Shown here piece after piece: positions 8,813-19,181 of a stretch of DNA of 57,626 bases. Position 1 is the stretch's first letter, and every line of letters begins with the position of its first letter. Origin of the DNA: Salinarimonadaceae bacterium (GTDB lineage: Bacteria; Pseudomonadota; Alphaproteobacteria; Rhizobiales; Beijerinckiaceae); NCBI GenBank assembly GCA_007693435.1, contig REDO01000060.1, positions 1 to 57,626 of the forward strand, given 5' to 3'. A program made the position numbers and the translations under genes. The notes beneath the pieces were generated by a model. The model worked only from the letters and a program-made list of their open reading frames with translations, was not told the origin of the DNA and did no database searches.

Positions 8813-11062
8813 GTGTTTATCTTGTCATCGTCCGACGTTACGGCGAGAGCCGCGACCATCGACCCGTCGAACATCGAACGCCCGCAGGAAGCGCCGGCGC
8901 GGTCCGACGATCCCCGTGCGGAAGGCGCTGCGCTGAGCGCCTCACCCGAGCGCTTCGTCAACCGCGAGCTATCGTGGCTCCAGTTCAACCGGCGGGTCAT
9001 GGAGGAGGCCTCCAACCGCGCCCATCCGCTGCTCGAGCAGGTGCGCTTCCTCTCGATCTCGGCGAACAATCTCGACGAGTTCTTCATGGTCCGCGTCGCC
9101 GGCCTCAAGGGTCAGGTGCGCGAGGGCGTGACCGTCGCGTCGCAGGACGGGCTGACGCCTCTGGAGCAGTTGCGTGAAATCGGCCGCGAGGTGGCCGTCC
9201 TCGCTGCGGATCAGCAGGCGCGTTGGCGCGAGCTGCGCGAGGAACTACTCGACGAGGGCATACTTCTGGTCGAGGAAGGGCATCTGAGCAAGTCGGAGCG
9301 CGCCTGGCTGGAAGACCACTTCCTGCATCACATCTTCCCGATCCTGACGCCGCTCGCGATCGATCCCGCGCACCCGTTCCCCTTCATTCCCAATCTCGGC
9401 ATCTCGATCATGCTGAAGCTGCGCCGGCAAGGAGACGGCCGGCTGCTCAACGCGCTGATCCGCCTGCCGCTCAAGATCGACCGCTTCGTGCGCATCCCCG
9501 ATTTCGCCGAAACGGGCGCGATGCGCTTCATCACGCTGGAACAGGCCATCGTGATCCATACGGGCCGGCTCTTTCCAGGATATGAACTGATCGGCGACGG
9601 CTGCTTCAAGGTCACCCGCGATTCCGACATCGAGATCGAGGAGGAGGCCGAGGACCTCGTGCGCGTGTTCGAGACGGCGCTGAAGGAGCGTCGGCGCGGC
9701 TCGGTCATCCGGCTCGAGATGGAGCGGAGCATGCCCGAGGATCTCGGCGCGTTCGTCGCCGAAGAGCTCGACGTGTCGCCCGACGAGATGGTCACGATCG
9801 ACGGGATGCTGGCGCTTGCCGATCTGTCGCAGATCGTATCGCTCGACCGCCCCGGCCTGAAGTTCAAGCCCTACAATCCCCGCTTTCCCGAGCGCATCCG
9901 CGAGAAGAACGGCGATTGCTTCGCGGCGATCCGCGAGAAGGACATCATCGTCCACCACCCCTATGAATCCTTCGATTCGGTCGTCCAGTTCCTGTCGCAG
10001 GCGGCGCGCGACCCCAACGTCGTGGCGATCAAGCAGACGCTCTATCGCACGTCGAACCAGTCCCCGATCGTCGCGGCTCTGGCCGAGGCGGCGGAGGCCG
10101 GCAAGTCCGTCACTGCGCTTGTCGAACTGAAGGCGCGCTTCGACGAGGAAGCCAACATCCGCTGGGCGCGCGATCTAGAGCGCGCCCACGCGCAGGTCGT
10201 CTTCGGCTTCATCGAACTCAAGACCCACGCCAAGCTGTCCATGGTCGTGCGGCGCGAGGGCGGGCAGCTCATCAGCTATTGCCACATCGGCACGGGCAAT
10301 TATCACCCGATCACCGCGCGCATCTACACCGACCTCTCCTATTTCACCGCCGATCCCGTGACCGCGCGCGACGTGGCGCGCATCTTCAACTTCATCACAG
10401 GCTACGCGGAACCCGCCGAGATGGAGCGGATGGCGGTGTCGCCCGTCACTTTGAAGAAACGCCTGTTGCAGCATATCGACGAGGAAGTGGCGCACGCCAA
10501 GGCGAGACGTCCGGCCGCCATCTGGCTCAAATGCAACTCGCTCGTCGATCACCAGATCATCGACGCGCTCTACGCAGCGAGCGGCGCGGGGGTGCAGATC
10601 GATCTCGTGGTGCGTGGCATCTGTTGCCTGCGGCCCGGCATTCCCGGACTTTCGGAGAATATCCGGGTCAAGTCGATCGTCGGGCGCTTCCTCGAGCACA
10701 GCCGGATCTACGCTTTCGGAAACGGCGGCCCCCTCCCCGGCCCGCAGGCGCATGTCTACATTTCCTCGGCCGATCTCATGCAGCGCAATCTCGACCGGCG
10801 CGTCGAGGCGTTGCTGCCGATCCTCAACCCAACTGTGCATCAGCAGGTGCTCGACCAGATCATGCTCGCGAATCTGCTCGACAACCAGCAGAGCTGGCGT
10901 GTACTCCCCTCCGGGGCGAGCGAACGCATAAATCCCGCCGAGGGCGAGGAACCGTTCAACGCGCACGAGTATTTTATGACTAATCCCAGTCTGTCGGGCC
11001 GGGGGAAATCGCTGAAAACGTCGAGCCCGCGAGCGCTTTCGAAACGTGGACATCGCAACTGA
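8813..11062 (+). CDS. ppk1: Polyphosphate kinase 1
   Basis: Makes polyphosphate from ATP, reversibly, at the membrane or cytoplasm. The product is 749 residues with a poorly conserved N-terminal tail of about 40 residues before [15 protein letters not shown]. The four usual domains are visible: N, head, and two phospholipase-D-like C domains. [10 protein letters not shown] and the histidine-bearing [10 protein letters not shown] form the catalytic part. It starts with GTG at 8813 after a GGCGGGGAG ribosome site. Its 3' end overlaps the ppx start by 17 bp, so synthesis and breakdown enzymes are co-expressed. Confidence 0.97.
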   Translation: MFILSSSDVTARAATIDPSNIERPQEAPARSDDPRAEGAALSASPERFVNRELSWLQFNRRVMEEASNRAHPLLEQVRFLSISANNLDEFFMVRVAGLKGQVREGVTVASQDGLTPLEQLREIGREVAVLAADQQARWRELREELLDEGILLVEEGHLSKSERAWLEDHFLHHIFPILTPLAIDPAHPFPFIPNLGISIMLKLRRQGDGRLLNALIRLPLKIDRFVRIPDFAETGAMRFITLEQAIVIHTGRLFPGYELIGDGCFKVTRDSDIEIEEEAEDLVRVFETALKERRRGSVIRLEMERSMPEDLGAFVAEELDVSPDEMVTIDGMLALADLSQIVSLDRPGLKFKPYNPRFPERIREKNGDCFAAIREKDIIVHHPYESFDSVVQFLSQAARDPNVVAIKQTLYRTSNQSPIVAALAEAAEAGKSVTALVELKARFDEEANIRWARDLERAHAQVVFGFIELKTHAKLSMVVRREGGQLISYCHIGTGNYHPITARIYTDLSYFTADPVTARDVARIFNFITGYAEPAEMERMAVSPVTLKKRLLQHIDEEVAHAKARRPAAIWLKCNSLVDHQIIDALYAASGAGVQIDLVVRGICCLRPGIPGLSENIRVKSIVGRFLEHSRIYAFGNGGPLPGPQAHVYISSADLMQRNLDRRVEALLPILNPTVHQQVLDQIMLANLLDNQQSWRVLPSGASERINPAEGEEPFNAHEYFMTNPSLSGRGKSLKTSSPRALSKRGHRN

Positions 11063-12581
11063 AAAGCTCCTGCTGCGAGATGATGCGCCCGGCCGCCTCA
11101 AGGTCGGACGACCGGTCGCCATCATCGATATCGGCTCGAACTCCGTGCGCCTTGTGGCCTATGAGGGGCTGACCCGCGCGCCGACGCCGATCTACAACGA
11201 GAAAGTTCTCTGCGGTCTCGGCCGGAACGTGATCTCGACGGGACGACTCGATGAGGAGGCGATCGGCCGGGCGCTCAAGGCGCTGGCGCGCTTCAGGATC
11301 CTGTGCGCGACGATCCGCGTCGGCGACGTCCGCGTTCTCGCGACCGCCGCCGCCCGCGACGCCGAGAACGGCCCGGAATTCCTTGCCCGCGCCGAAGAGG
11401 CCATCGGCCAGCCTATCGAACTCCTGTCGGGCGCGCGCGAGGCGGAGCTTTCGGCGACCGGCGTCATCTCCGGCTTCCACAAGGCGGACGGCATCGTGGG
11501 CGATCTCGGCGGCGGCAGCCTGGAACTCGTCGACGTAAGCGGCCAGAACGTCGGGACGAGCGTCAGCCTGCGGCTCGGCGGACTGGCGCTGCAGGACCTC
11601 TCCGACAACTCGCCGCGCAAGGCGCGCAAGATCGTGCGCGAAGCGCTCGAAGGCGCCGCGCCCCTCGCCGCCCTCAAAGGCCGCGCCTTCTATGCGGTCG
11701 GCGGGACATGGCGCGCGCTCGCGCGTCTGCACATGGCCGAGCGGAACTATCCGCTGCGCGTGATGCACGATTACCGCATCGATTCACAGGACGGCCTCGC
11801 CTTCCTCGAACTGCTCGAAAAGGCCGATCCCGCCAATCTCAAGGAGATCGACGCGATCTCGGCCGCGCGCCGGCCGCTCATCAAGTACGGTGCGATCGTG
11901 CTCGAGGAAATCATCAGGGCCGGCTCGCCGACGACCATCGTCACTTCGGCGCTCGGCGTCCGCGAGGGCGTGCTGCATGAGCGCCTGGACGACGAGCTGA
12001 AGGCGGCCGATCCGCTGATCACGGCGGCGGCGGATTTCAATCTCCTTCGCTCGCGTTCGCCGGGACATTGCATCGAACTCATCGCCTGGACCGATGTGCT
12101 GTTCCGGACGCTGGAGATCGCAGAGACCGAAGACGAGCAGAGGCTACGCCACGCCGCCTGCCTGCTGGCGGATATCGGCTGGCGCGCGCATCCGGACTAT
12201 CGTGGAGAGCAGAGCCTCAACATCATCGCGAACGGCGCCTTCGTGGGCATCGACCATCCGGGGCGGGCCTATCTCGCGCTCGCGAATTTCTTCCGCCACG
12301 AGGGTCTCTCGATCGAACGGGCGAGCCTTTCGCTCAAGAGCCTCGCGACGCCCCGCCTTGTCGATCTCGCGCGCATGCATGCGGGCGCGCTTCGCGTCGC
12401 CTATCCGATTTCCGTCGCAATGGAGGGCGTCCTGCCACGAACGGCCCTGTTCGCCAGGAACGACCGGATCGTTCTGGGGCTCCCCGAGGACATGGCGCCC
12501 CTGGCGGGCGAACGCCTCATGGGCCGCATGCGCCAGCTCGGAAAACTGCTCAGTCGAGAACCACGAATACAGATCGGTTGA
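11046..12581 (+). CDS. ppx: Exopolyphosphatase (Ppx/GppA family)
   Basis: Releases phosphate from the ends of polyphosphate; some members also cleave pppGpp. The product is 511 residues. The actin-like ATPase fold shows [15 protein letters not shown] at about 26-40 and [13 protein letters not shown] at about 152-164. A C-terminal HD-like helical region covers about residues 330-500. The start is GTG at 11046, within ppk1. It is the last gene of the plus-strand run, followed by a 352-bp gap holding a candidate small RNA and terminator. Confidence 0.95.
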   Translation: MDIATEKLLLRDDAPGRLKVGRPVAIIDIGSNSVRLVAYEGLTRAPTPIYNEKVLCGLGRNVISTGRLDEEAIGRALKALARFRILCATIRVGDVRVLATAAARDAENGPEFLARAEEAIGQPIELLSGAREAELSATGVISGFHKADGIVGDLGGGSLELVDVSGQNVGTSVSLRLGGLALQDLSDNSPRKARKIVREALEGAAPLAALKGRAFYAVGGTWRALARLHMAERNYPLRVMHDYRIDSQDGLAFLELLEKADPANLKEIDAISAARRPLIKYGAIVLEEIIRAGSPTTIVTSALGVREGVLHERLDDELKAADPLITAAADFNLLRSRSPGHCIELIAWTDVLFRTLEIAETEDEQRLRHAACLLADIGWRAHPDYRGEQSLNIIANGAFVGIDHPGRAYLALANFFRHEGLSIERASLSLKSLATPRLVDLARMHAGALRVAYPISVAMEGVLPRTALFARNDRIVLGLPEDMAPLAGERLMGRMRQLGKLLSREPRIQIG

Positions 12582-12658
12582 ATTTCGCAAATGCGAAGCA
12601 ATGTTGCGTCGCAGCAATCAAAGATGCATTTTTTTGATCGCCGAGGTCACGGAGGGTG

Positions 12659-12687
12659 GTGACAAGACGGTGTATTGCCCCTATAAG
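12659..12687 (+). promoter_or_regulatory. Strong sigma-70-like promoter of a candidate small RNA
   Basis: GTGACA at 12659-12664 and TATAAG at 12682-12687 are separated by exactly 17 bp; each box matches five of six consensus bases. Transcription would start near 12694. The following DNA has no plausible gene before the intrinsic terminator at 12819-12840. This is the cleanest promoter I found in the window. Confidence 0.6.
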
Positions 12688-12693
12688 ATTGCG

Positions 12694-12846
12694 TACCAGA
12701 TCACCTGAGACATAAAATAATGTCAGGTGTGGGGTTCGGTCCAAGTCTGGGGAGGGATACGCCAGAACGCTCTCTAATGAGCAAGTTCGCAGAAGGCAGG
12801 CAATAACGACTTCCAACCAAGCAAGGCTTAGGCCTTGCTTTTTCTT
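12694..12846 (+). ncRNA. Candidate small RNA downstream of ppx (family not recognised)
   Basis: A region of about 150 nt bounded by a good sigma-70 promoter and a strong intrinsic terminator, with no supported reading frame. Near the 5' end a hairpin forms from CACCTGA (12702-12708) with TCAGGTG (12723-12729), extended by CAT/ATG around an A-rich loop. A G-rich middle part (TGGGGTTCGGTCC, TCTGGGGAGGGA) can pair locally, for example TCTGG with CCAGA. The size and central bulge could suit a 6S-type RNA, but I cannot show that. It is separate from ppx, which stops more than 100 bp before the start point. Alternatively it is only the untranslated tail of ppx with a cryptic promoter. Confidence 0.45.
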
Positions 12847-12849
12847 TTT
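12819..12849 (+). terminator. Rho-independent terminator after ppx / small RNA
   Basis: A perfect 9-bp stem AAGCAAGGC (12819-12827) and GCCTTGCTT (12832-12840) encloses the loop TTAG. It is followed by TTTCTTTTT on the plus strand. Read on the minus strand the following run is GGTTGG, so termination is mainly for plus-strand transcripts. Confidence 0.88.
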
Positions 12850-12933
12850 GTATCCTATTCTTCAGAATTACTACGCTACATGCGCGTCTACATAGACGCA
12901 GAGCGGGCCTTGCGTTCCATGGACGATACTCGT

Positions 12934-13272
12934 TCAGCCAAGACCGGCGAGCGGCATCAATGCAGCCGCCAGGTTGAAGACGAACCCGGAGACGATCGTC
13001 GTCCAGATAGCCTTCTGACGCAGGGCGGGCCGCACCGGAGCGCCCGGCTCTGACCCTGCGACGACCTCGCCGGCCTCGATCTGGCTGCGGATGCCGAACG
13101 GCAGAACCGCGAAGAGCATCGTCCACCAGACCACGAAATAGAGCGCGAGCGCGCCGGTGATCCCGAGGCCGAATACGCCCGTGGCCACGACGAGCGCCGC
13201 GATCATGAGCGCGATGATGGTTACGACGCTGGCCCCGGTCGACAGGGCGATCGTCCTGATTGCGGCGACCAT
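12934..13272 (-). CDS. DUF1467 family membrane protein
   Basis: A 112-residue protein of the DUF1467 family, common in alphaproteobacteria next to methylmalonyl-CoA epimerase or proline-tRNA ligase genes; its function is unknown. Two or three membrane helices are visible at about residues 13-40, 38-60 (ALYFVVWWTMLFAVLPFGIRSQIE, the family's most conserved stretch) and 88-110. Its start is two bases after the mce stop, so it is the last gene of the rnj-mce-DUF1467 group. A GCGTCTA-CA-TAGACGC hairpin lies 35 bp downstream at 12884-12899. Confidence 0.85.
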   Translation of the reverse strand: MVAAIRTIALSTGASVVTIIALMIAALVVATGVFGLGITGALALYFVVWWTMLFAVLPFGIRSQIEAGEVVAGSEPGAPVRPALRQKAIWTTIVSGFVFNLAAALMPLAGLG

Positions 13273-13274
13273 GT

Positions 13275-13679
13275 TCAGACCTCCTCGATCTCGACGAGCG
13301 TTCCGCAGAAATCCTTCGGGTGCAAGAACAAGACAGGCTTGCCGTGCGCCCCGATCTTCGGCTCGCCGTCGCCGAGCACGCGCGCGCCCCCCGCGACGAG
13401 CCTGTCCCTCGCGGCCAGGATATCCTCCACTTCGTAGCAGACGTGATGGACGCCGCCTTCTGGCGATCGCTCAAGGAATTTCGCGATGGGCGAATCCTCG
13501 CCGAGGGGCTGAAGCAGCTCGATCTTGGTGTTGGGAAGCTCGACGAAAACCGTCGTCACCCCGTGCTCGGGAAGCGGAGCGGGCGCCGAGACGCGGGCGC
13601 CGAGCGTATCGCGATAGATCGCCGTCGCCTTCTCGATATCACGCACGGCGATTGCGACATGGTTCAGGCGACCGATCAT
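13275..13679 (-). CDS. mce: Methylmalonyl-CoA epimerase
   Basis: Interconverts (R)- and (S)-methylmalonyl-CoA in propionyl-CoA metabolism, feeding succinyl-CoA to the TCA cycle. A 134-residue VOC/glyoxalase-fold protein with the metal ligands in LNHVAIAV (His7), VHHVCYEVED and the C-terminal LVEIEEV. Length and motifs match the family. It lies between rnj (30 bp upstream) and the DUF1467 gene (2 bp downstream), a common alphaproteobacterial order. Methylmalonyl-CoA mutase is not in the window. Confidence 0.95.
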   Translation of the reverse strand: MIGRLNHVAIAVRDIEKATAIYRDTLGARVSAPAPLPEHGVTTVFVELPNTKIELLQPLGEDSPIAKFLERSPEGGVHHVCYEVEDILAARDRLVAGGARVLGDGEPKIGAHGKPVLFLHPKDFCGTLVEIEEV

Positions 13680-13709
13680 TCCCCTACTCTCCCGACTGGC
13701 ATACTCGCT

Positions 13710-15380
13710 TCATACCTCGACGACGAGCACATGGCACGCGGGCTTTTTGCCCCATGCGCCGTTGAGCGACGCGCGGACCGTACGGTCGATGGCGTTTTCG
13801 ACGAGCTCCGAGTCCTTGCGCTTGGCGCGGGGCAGGCTGTCGAGCGTATTGGCGACGGCGTCGGCGATGATGTCGATCAGCTCCTTCCCGTCGCGCGCCT
13901 TCATCGGCAGGCCCAACACGTCGATCACCGGATCGCCGGCGATCTCGCCCTTCCCGTCGATGGCGATCGCGACGGTCACGATGCCGGCGAGCGACAGCCT
14001 GCGCCGCTCCGCGACCGCCTTGTCCGCTGGGTCGAGGACGATCGCCCCGTCCTTCAGAAGCCGCCCGTGGCGCACGTGATCGATGATCTCGGGCTCGCCT
14101 GGCGCAAGGCGCAGCATCGCGCCGTTGCGGGCGACGAGGGCGTGGGGGATTCCGAGCGAGCGCGCGAAACGCACATGCTCGGCGAGATGCTGGGCCTCGC
14201 CATGGGCCGGTACGACGAGGTTGGGCCGAAGCCATTCGTACAGCTTGGCCATCTCGCCGCGGCGCGGATGGCCGGAGACGTGGATGAGCCCGTCACGATC
14301 CGTCACCACGCGCACGCCTTTTTCGGCAAGCGCGTTGACGATGCGGATCACCGGCTTCTCGTTGCCGGGGATCAGGCGCGAGGAGAAGACGACGATGTCG
14401 CCCTGAGTGAGCGATATCTGACGATGATCGTCCTGTGCTATGCGCGCAAGGGCGGCGCGGGGCTCGCCCTGCGAGCCGGTGAGGAGCAGGACGACCTTGT
14501 TTCGCGGCAGCCGCTCGAAAGCATCGATAGAGCGAAATTCCGGAATGCCTTCGAGATAGCCGAGCTCGCGCGCGACGGAGGCCACGCGTTCGAGCGAGCG
14601 CCCGGCGAGGACCACCTCGCGCCCGCAAGCCTGCGCCGCCTGGGCGACGGCGAAGATGCGCGCGACGTTCGAGGCGAAGGTCGTGATCGCGACGCGGTGC
14701 TCCGCCTGTCCCATTATCTCGGTGAGCGCGGCCGCGACATCCGTCTCGCCTGGGCTGACGCCCTCGCGCATGACATTCGTCGAGTCGCTGATCGCGGCGA
14801 TGACGCCTTCGTCGCCTAGCGCCTTGAAGGTCTCGGCGTTCGTGACTTTGCCGATGAAGGGCGCGTCGTCGAGCTTCCAGTCGCCGGTGTGGACGACGAG
14901 CCCGAGCGGGGTGCGGATGGCGAGGCTGTTCGATTCAGGGATCGAGTGCGAGACGGGAACGAGCTGCACGTCGAAGGGGCCGAGCTCGACCCGCCCGCCC
15001 TGCTCGATGACGTTGATGGGGATCTTGGGCGCCCCCGGCTCGCCGAGCCGGCGCGTCTCCAGGAGACTTGCCGCGAAGGGCGACATGTAGACCGGCGCCT
15101 TCAGGCGCGGCCACAATTCGACGAGCGCGCCGATGTGATCCTCGTGCGCATGCGTGATGACGATGCCGACGAGATCCTCACGCCGCTCCTCGATGAAATG
15201 GAGATCGGGCAGGATCAGTTCGATGCCGGGGTTCTCCTCGTCGCCGAAGGTCACGCCGCAATCGACGAGGATCCATTTCTTCTTCTTGCCCGGCCCAAAG
15301 CCGTAGAGCGCGGCGTTCATGCCGATTTCGCCCAGCCCGCCAAGCGGCAGGAAGATCAGTTCGTCCTTGCGAGACGCCAT
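13710..15380 (-). CDS. rnj: Ribonuclease J
   Basis: A 556-residue metallo-beta-lactamase ribonuclease with 5'-to-3' exonuclease and endonuclease activity, used in rRNA and mRNA maturation. The zinc motif HAHEDH lies at 77-82, with SHSIPES, HTGDWK, SDSTN and a beta-CASP domain ending in HVSGHPRRGEM. The ATG at 15380 follows GAGGATAAACG; a TTG start eight codons upstream is less likely. It is followed closely by mce and preceded by birA. Length is typical for Rhizobiales RNase J. Confidence 0.96.
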   Translation of the reverse strand: MASRKDELIFLPLGGLGEIGMNAALYGFGPGKKKKWILVDCGVTFGDEENPGIELILPDLHFIEERREDLVGIVITHAHEDHIGALVELWPRLKAPVYMSPFAASLLETRRLGEPGAPKIPINVIEQGGRVELGPFDVQLVPVSHSIPESNSLAIRTPLGLVVHTGDWKLDDAPFIGKVTNAETFKALGDEGVIAAISDSTNVMREGVSPGETDVAAALTEIMGQAEHRVAITTFASNVARIFAVAQAAQACGREVVLAGRSLERVASVARELGYLEGIPEFRSIDAFERLPRNKVVLLLTGSQGEPRAALARIAQDDHRQISLTQGDIVVFSSRLIPGNEKPVIRIVNALAEKGVRVVTDRDGLIHVSGHPRRGEMAKLYEWLRPNLVVPAHGEAQHLAEHVRFARSLGIPHALVARNGAMLRLAPGEPEIIDHVRHGRLLKDGAIVLDPADKAVAERRRLSLAGIVTVAIAIDGKGEIAGDPVIDVLGLPMKARDGKELIDIIADAVANTLDSLPRAKRKDSELVENAIDRTVRASLNGAWGKKPACHVLVVEV

Positions 15381-15419
15381 TCGTTTATCCTCGATCATCT
15401 TCAAACAGCGGCCCGCGCG

Positions 15420-16172
15420 TCAGGCGCCCGCAAAAAACAAATCTCCGGCGTCGATCGTCTCGACGCCCCATTCCGTCGCGAGAAGCAGCCGCCCCTCGCC
15501 ATCCAGTCCGACAAAACGCCCGCGCCGTTCTCCCGAAGGCGGGCGTATCGTCACTTCGGCGTCGAGCCCGTATGCGCGCGAGAGCCATTCCTCGCGCAGC
15601 GCACCCAAAGCAACCTGATCGTCCGTCGTCTCGTTCCAAGCCTCGAAGCGCAGCGCGAAGGCGCGCGACAGGGCCTCGAACAGTCCCTCCGGATCGGCGT
15701 CCGCCCGCAGATCGGCGAGCTTCGCCGCCGGATATGGCGTATCCGCCGGGGTGAAGGCGATGTTGACGCCTATCCCGGCGATCAGCGCGAAGCGCCCGCC
15801 CCGCGTGTGGTGTCCTTCGAGCAGTAGCCCGGCGATCTTCGCCCGATCGACGAGCACGTCGTTCGGCCATTTCAGGCGCACGCGTCCCGCATAGCCCGGG
15901 GCAATGGCGCAGAATGCGTCATGCAGCGCAAGGCCGATCAGATAGCCGAACTGCGCCGCATGGCGCTGCTCGCAGGGCTCGACCAGAAGCAGCGAGGCGT
16001 AGAGATTGCCCGGCGGCGAAGCCCACGAGCGCCCATGCCGTCCGCGTCCGCTGGCCTGCGAACGGGCCGTAATCCATAAACGCCCCGTATCGCCACCGGC
16101 GAGGGCCGCAACCGCGTCGTCGTTCGTCGAGCCGGTTTCGTCGCGCGCGACGAGCCGGAACCCGCGCTCCAT
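15420..16172 (-). CDS. birA: Biotin--[acetyl-CoA-carboxylase] ligase
   Basis: Attaches biotin to the carrier domain of biotin enzymes. A 250-residue protein with GSTNDDA, the biotinyl-AMP loop GRGRHGRSW and LKWPNDVLV, plus the small C-terminal domain. There is no N-terminal helix-turn-helix, so it is ligase only and not a repressor. The ATG at 16172 has an AGGA ribosome site; a GTG at 16193, three bases after the nuoN stop, is possible but has no such site. It follows nuoN directly, the usual place in this group. Confidence 0.95.
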   Translation of the reverse strand: MERGFRLVARDETGSTNDDAVAALAGGDTGRLWITARSQASGRGRHGRSWASPPGNLYASLLLVEPCEQRHAAQFGYLIGLALHDAFCAIAPGYAGRVRLKWPNDVLVDRAKIAGLLLEGHHTRGGRFALIAGIGVNIAFTPADTPYPAAKLADLRADADPEGLFEALSRAFALRFEAWNETTDDQVALGALREEWLSRAYGLDAEVTIRPPSGERRGRFVGLDGEGRLLLATEWGVETIDAGDLFFAGA

Positions 16173-16196
16173 TGCTTCCTGGGCCAACCTCACCGG

Positions 16197-17660
16197 TCAG
16201 AACAGCGAGTTGGCCGCGCTCCGGGCCGCGGAGACGAGGGGAGCCGGCGCCAGCCAGAAAATCAGCATGAACGCCGTCGAGGCCGTAATCACCACGCGCA
16301 GGGTGAACGGCGCAGGCTCGTAGGCGCCCTTCGGTTCGTCGAAATAGACGATCTTGACGATGCGCAGGTAGTAATAGGCGCCGATCACGCTCGACACCAC
16401 GCCCAGCACCGCGAGCGTCACGAGTCCCGCCTCGACCGCGGCGAGGAAGACGTAGTACTTGGCGAAAAACCCGGCGAGCGGCGGAATGCCGGCGAGCGAG
16501 AACATCAGCATCGCGATGGCGAAGGCGAAGCCGGGATGCGTGCGCGCGACGCCCGCGAGATCGTCGATCGTCTCGAGCGCCACGCCGCCGCGACGCATCC
16601 CGAGGATGCAGGCGAAGACGCCGAGCGTCATGAAAAGATAGATCGCCATGTAGACGATCACGCCCTGAACGCCCTCGACCGTGCCGGCCGCGAGGCCGAC
16701 GAGCGCGAAGCCGACATTGGCGATCGAGGAATAGGCCATCAGCCGTTTGAGATCGCGCTGGCCGATCGCCGCGAAAGCGCCGAGGAACATCGAGACGAGC
16801 GCGATGAAGACGATGATCTGGCGCCAGTCCTCGACGATGGTCGGGAAGGCTCCGACGAAGACGCGCACGGCCAGCGCCATCGCGGCGATCTTGGGCGCCG
16901 AGGCGAAGAACGCCGTCACCGGCGTCGGCGCGCCCTGATAGACGTCCGGCGTCCACATATGGAACGGGGCGGCCGAGACCTTGAAGGCGAGCCCGGCGGC
17001 GATGAAGACCAGACCGAAGATCACGCCCGGGCTCGCGCCGTCGGACAAAGCCATCGCGATCTCGGGGAAGGAGATCGTGCCGGTGAAGCCGTAAACGAGC
17101 GAGGAGCCGTAGAGCAGCATGCCCGAGGCCAGCGCGCCCAGGACGAAGTATTTCAATCCGGCCTCGGTCGAGCGCGCATCGTCGCGATGGAAGGAGGCAA
17201 TGACGTAGGCCGCCAGGCTCTGGAGCTCGACGCCAAGATAGAGCGCGATGAGATCGTTGGCCGAGATCATCACCATCATGCCGAGCGTCGCCAGCACGAT
17301 GAGGATCGGGTACTCGAAGCGCGCGATCCCCGCCTTCTCGAAATGCTCCTTGCCCATGGCGAGCACGACGATCGAGGCCATAAGCGCCAGCGACTTCATC
17401 AGTTTCGCGAAACCGTCCGCAACGAAAGCGCCGTAGAAGGTCACCTCCGTCCCCGCCGGGCTCGTCACGACGAGCACGAAGCCGAGCGCCAGCAGCGCGA
17501 GGGCGGCGTAATGCACGTCGCCCGTCGAGCGCTCGCCGCGCAGCGCGCCGTAAAGCACCAGCGCCAGCACGCCGATGGCGATCACGATCTCCGGCAGCGC
17601 GGGCCAGAGCGCGGGCAGCGCGTAGAGCGGGATCCCGGATGCGGTGATTTCAACGGGCAT
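16197..17660 (-). CDS. nuoN: NADH-quinone oxidoreductase subunit N
   Basis: Antiporter-like proton-pumping subunit of complex I. The product is 487 residues with about 14 membrane helices. The conserved core includes LIALYLGVELQSLAAYV, KYFVLGALASGMLLYG and FKVSAAPFHMWTPDVYQGAPTPVTAFFA (given here only as family hallmarks: the key lysines and glutamate are present). It is the last nuo gene, 12 bp after nuoM. Nothing is atypical. Confidence 0.97.
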   Translation of the reverse strand: MPVEITASGIPLYALPALWPALPEIVIAIGVLALVLYGALRGERSTGDVHYAALALLALGFVLVVTSPAGTEVTFYGAFVADGFAKLMKSLALMASIVVLAMGKEHFEKAGIARFEYPILIVLATLGMMVMISANDLIALYLGVELQSLAAYVIASFHRDDARSTEAGLKYFVLGALASGMLLYGSSLVYGFTGTISFPEIAMALSDGASPGVIFGLVFIAAGLAFKVSAAPFHMWTPDVYQGAPTPVTAFFASAPKIAAMALAVRVFVGAFPTIVEDWRQIIVFIALVSMFLGAFAAIGQRDLKRLMAYSSIANVGFALVGLAAGTVEGVQGVIVYMAIYLFMTLGVFACILGMRRGGVALETIDDLAGVARTHPGFAFAIAMLMFSLAGIPPLAGFFAKYYVFLAAVEAGLVTLAVLGVVSSVIGAYYYLRIVKIVYFDEPKGAYEPAPFTLRVVITASTAFMLIFWLAPAPLVSAARSAANSLF

Positions 17661-17672
17661 GTCGATCGAACC

Positions 17673-19181
17673 TCACTGGAACCCGGCTAGGGCCGCGGTG
17701 GCCGTGACGGCGGGATAGGCGTAGGCGAGCAGCGCCTGCGTCGGCGCCGCGAAGGCGGTCAGGACCGCCTGCGGCTGCACGCCGAAATAGATGACGAGCA
17801 CGCCGAGCGGCGCGAGCAGCGCGATCTCGCGGCTGTCGAGATCCTTGATCGCCTGCAGCTCGGGCTTCACGAGCGGCCCGTTCATCACGCGCCAGTAGAG
17901 CCACAGCGCATAGGCCGCCGAGAGGACGACGCCGGTGGTCGCGACGAAGGCGACCCAGAAGCTGACCTGGAAGGCGCCGAGCAGCGTCAGGAACTCGCCG
18001 ACGAAGCCCGAAGTGCCGGGCAGGCCGACATTGGCCATCGTGAAGAGCAGGAAGGCGACGCCGTAGAGCGGCATACGGTTCACGAGGCCGCCATAGGCTT
18101 TGATCTCGCGCGTATGCATCCGGTCGTAGATGACGCCGACGCAGAGGAAGAGCGCGCCCGAGATGAGGCCGTGCGAAATCATCTGGAACATCGCGCCTTC
18201 GATGCCCTGCGGCGTCAGGCTGAACAGGCCCATCGTGACGAAGCCCATATGGGCGACGGAGGAATAGGCGATCAGCTTCTTCATGTCCTCCTGCACCAGC
18301 GCGACGAGCGAGGTGTAGACGATGGCGATCACCGACAAGGCGAAGACGAGCGGCGCGAAGTAGAGCGACGCGTCCGGGAACATCGGGATCGAGAAGCGGA
18401 TGAAGCCGTAGCCGCCCATCTTCAGAAGGATGGCGGCGAGGATCACCGAGCCCGCCGTAGGCGCCTCGACGTGGGCGTCGGGCAGCCATGTATGGACCGG
18501 CCACATCGGCATCTTCACCGCGAAGGAGGCGAAGAAGGCCAGCCACAGCCAGGTCTGGAGCGAGGGCGCGAAATCATGGCGCAGGAGCGAGGGAATGTCG
18601 GTCGTGCCGGCGTCCCAGTACATCGCGATGACCGCGATCAGCATCAGCACGGAGCCGAGCAGCGTGTAGAGGAAGAACTTGAAGCTCGCGTAGATCCGTC
18701 GCTTGCCGCCCCAGACGCCGATGATCAGGAACATCGGGATCAGGCCGGCCTCGAAGAAGACGTAGAAGAGCACGAGGTCGAGCGCGACGAACACGCCGAT
18801 CATCAGCGTCTCGAGCACGAGGAACGCGACCATGTACTCCTTCACCCGCGTCTGGATCGAGGTCCAGGACGCGACGATGCAGAACGGCATCAGGAAGGTG
18901 GTGAGCAGCACGAAGGGCAGCGAGAACCCGTCGACGCCAAGCGAGAAAAGCGTCGTCTCGCCGAGCCATGCATGGGATTCGACGAGCTGGAAATCGGCGC
19001 TGCTCGTGTCGAACCGCGCCCAGGCGACGAGCGAGAGCAGGAACGTCACGGCCGTCGTCGCCAGCGCGGCCCAGCGCGCGTTCGAGCGCGCGGCCTCGTC
19101 ATCGCCGCGCAGCATCAGGATGAAGGCGGCGCCGATCAGCGGGATAACGAGGAGCCCGAAAAGGATTCCGAAGCCGAACAT
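17673..19181 (-). CDS. nuoM: NADH-quinone oxidoreductase subunit M
   Basis: Antiporter-like proton-pumping subunit of complex I. The product is 502 residues with about 14 helices. The key segments [17 protein letters not shown] (Glu) and [18 protein letters not shown] (Lys and His neighbourhood) are present. The ATG at 19181 overlaps the last base of the nuoL stop codon (TGATG), which fixes the start and indicates coupled translation; upstream in-frame DNA belongs to nuoL. Confidence 0.97.
   Translation of the reverse strand: MFGFGILFGLLVIPLIGAAFILMLRGDDEAARSNARWAALATTAVTFLLSLVAWARFDTSSADFQLVESHAWLGETTLFSLGVDGFSLPFVLLTTFLMPFCIVASWTSIQTRVKEYMVAFLVLETLMIGVFVALDLVLFYVFFEAGLIPMFLIIGVWGGKRRIYASFKFFLYTLLGSVLMLIAVIAMYWDAGTTDIPSLLRHDFAPSLQTWLWLAFFASFAVKMPMWPVHTWLPDAHVEAPTAGSVILAAILLKMGGYGFIRFSIPMFPDASLYFAPLVFALSVIAIVYTSLVALVQEDMKKLIAYSSVAHMGFVTMGLFSLTPQGIEGAMFQMISHGLISGALFLCVGVIYDRMHTREIKAYGGLVNRMPLYGVAFLLFTMANVGLPGTSGFVGEFLTLLGAFQVSFWVAFVATTGVVLSAAYALWLYWRVMNGPLVKPELQAIKDLDSREIALLAPLGVLVIYFGVQPQAVLTAFAAPTQALLAYAYPAVTATAALAGFQ

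Noticed and set aside
12550..12816. An 88-codon minus-strand frame across the gap after ppx
   Set aside because: It overlaps the end of ppx and the promoter and body of the candidate small RNA, has no good ribosome site, and the product matches nothing.
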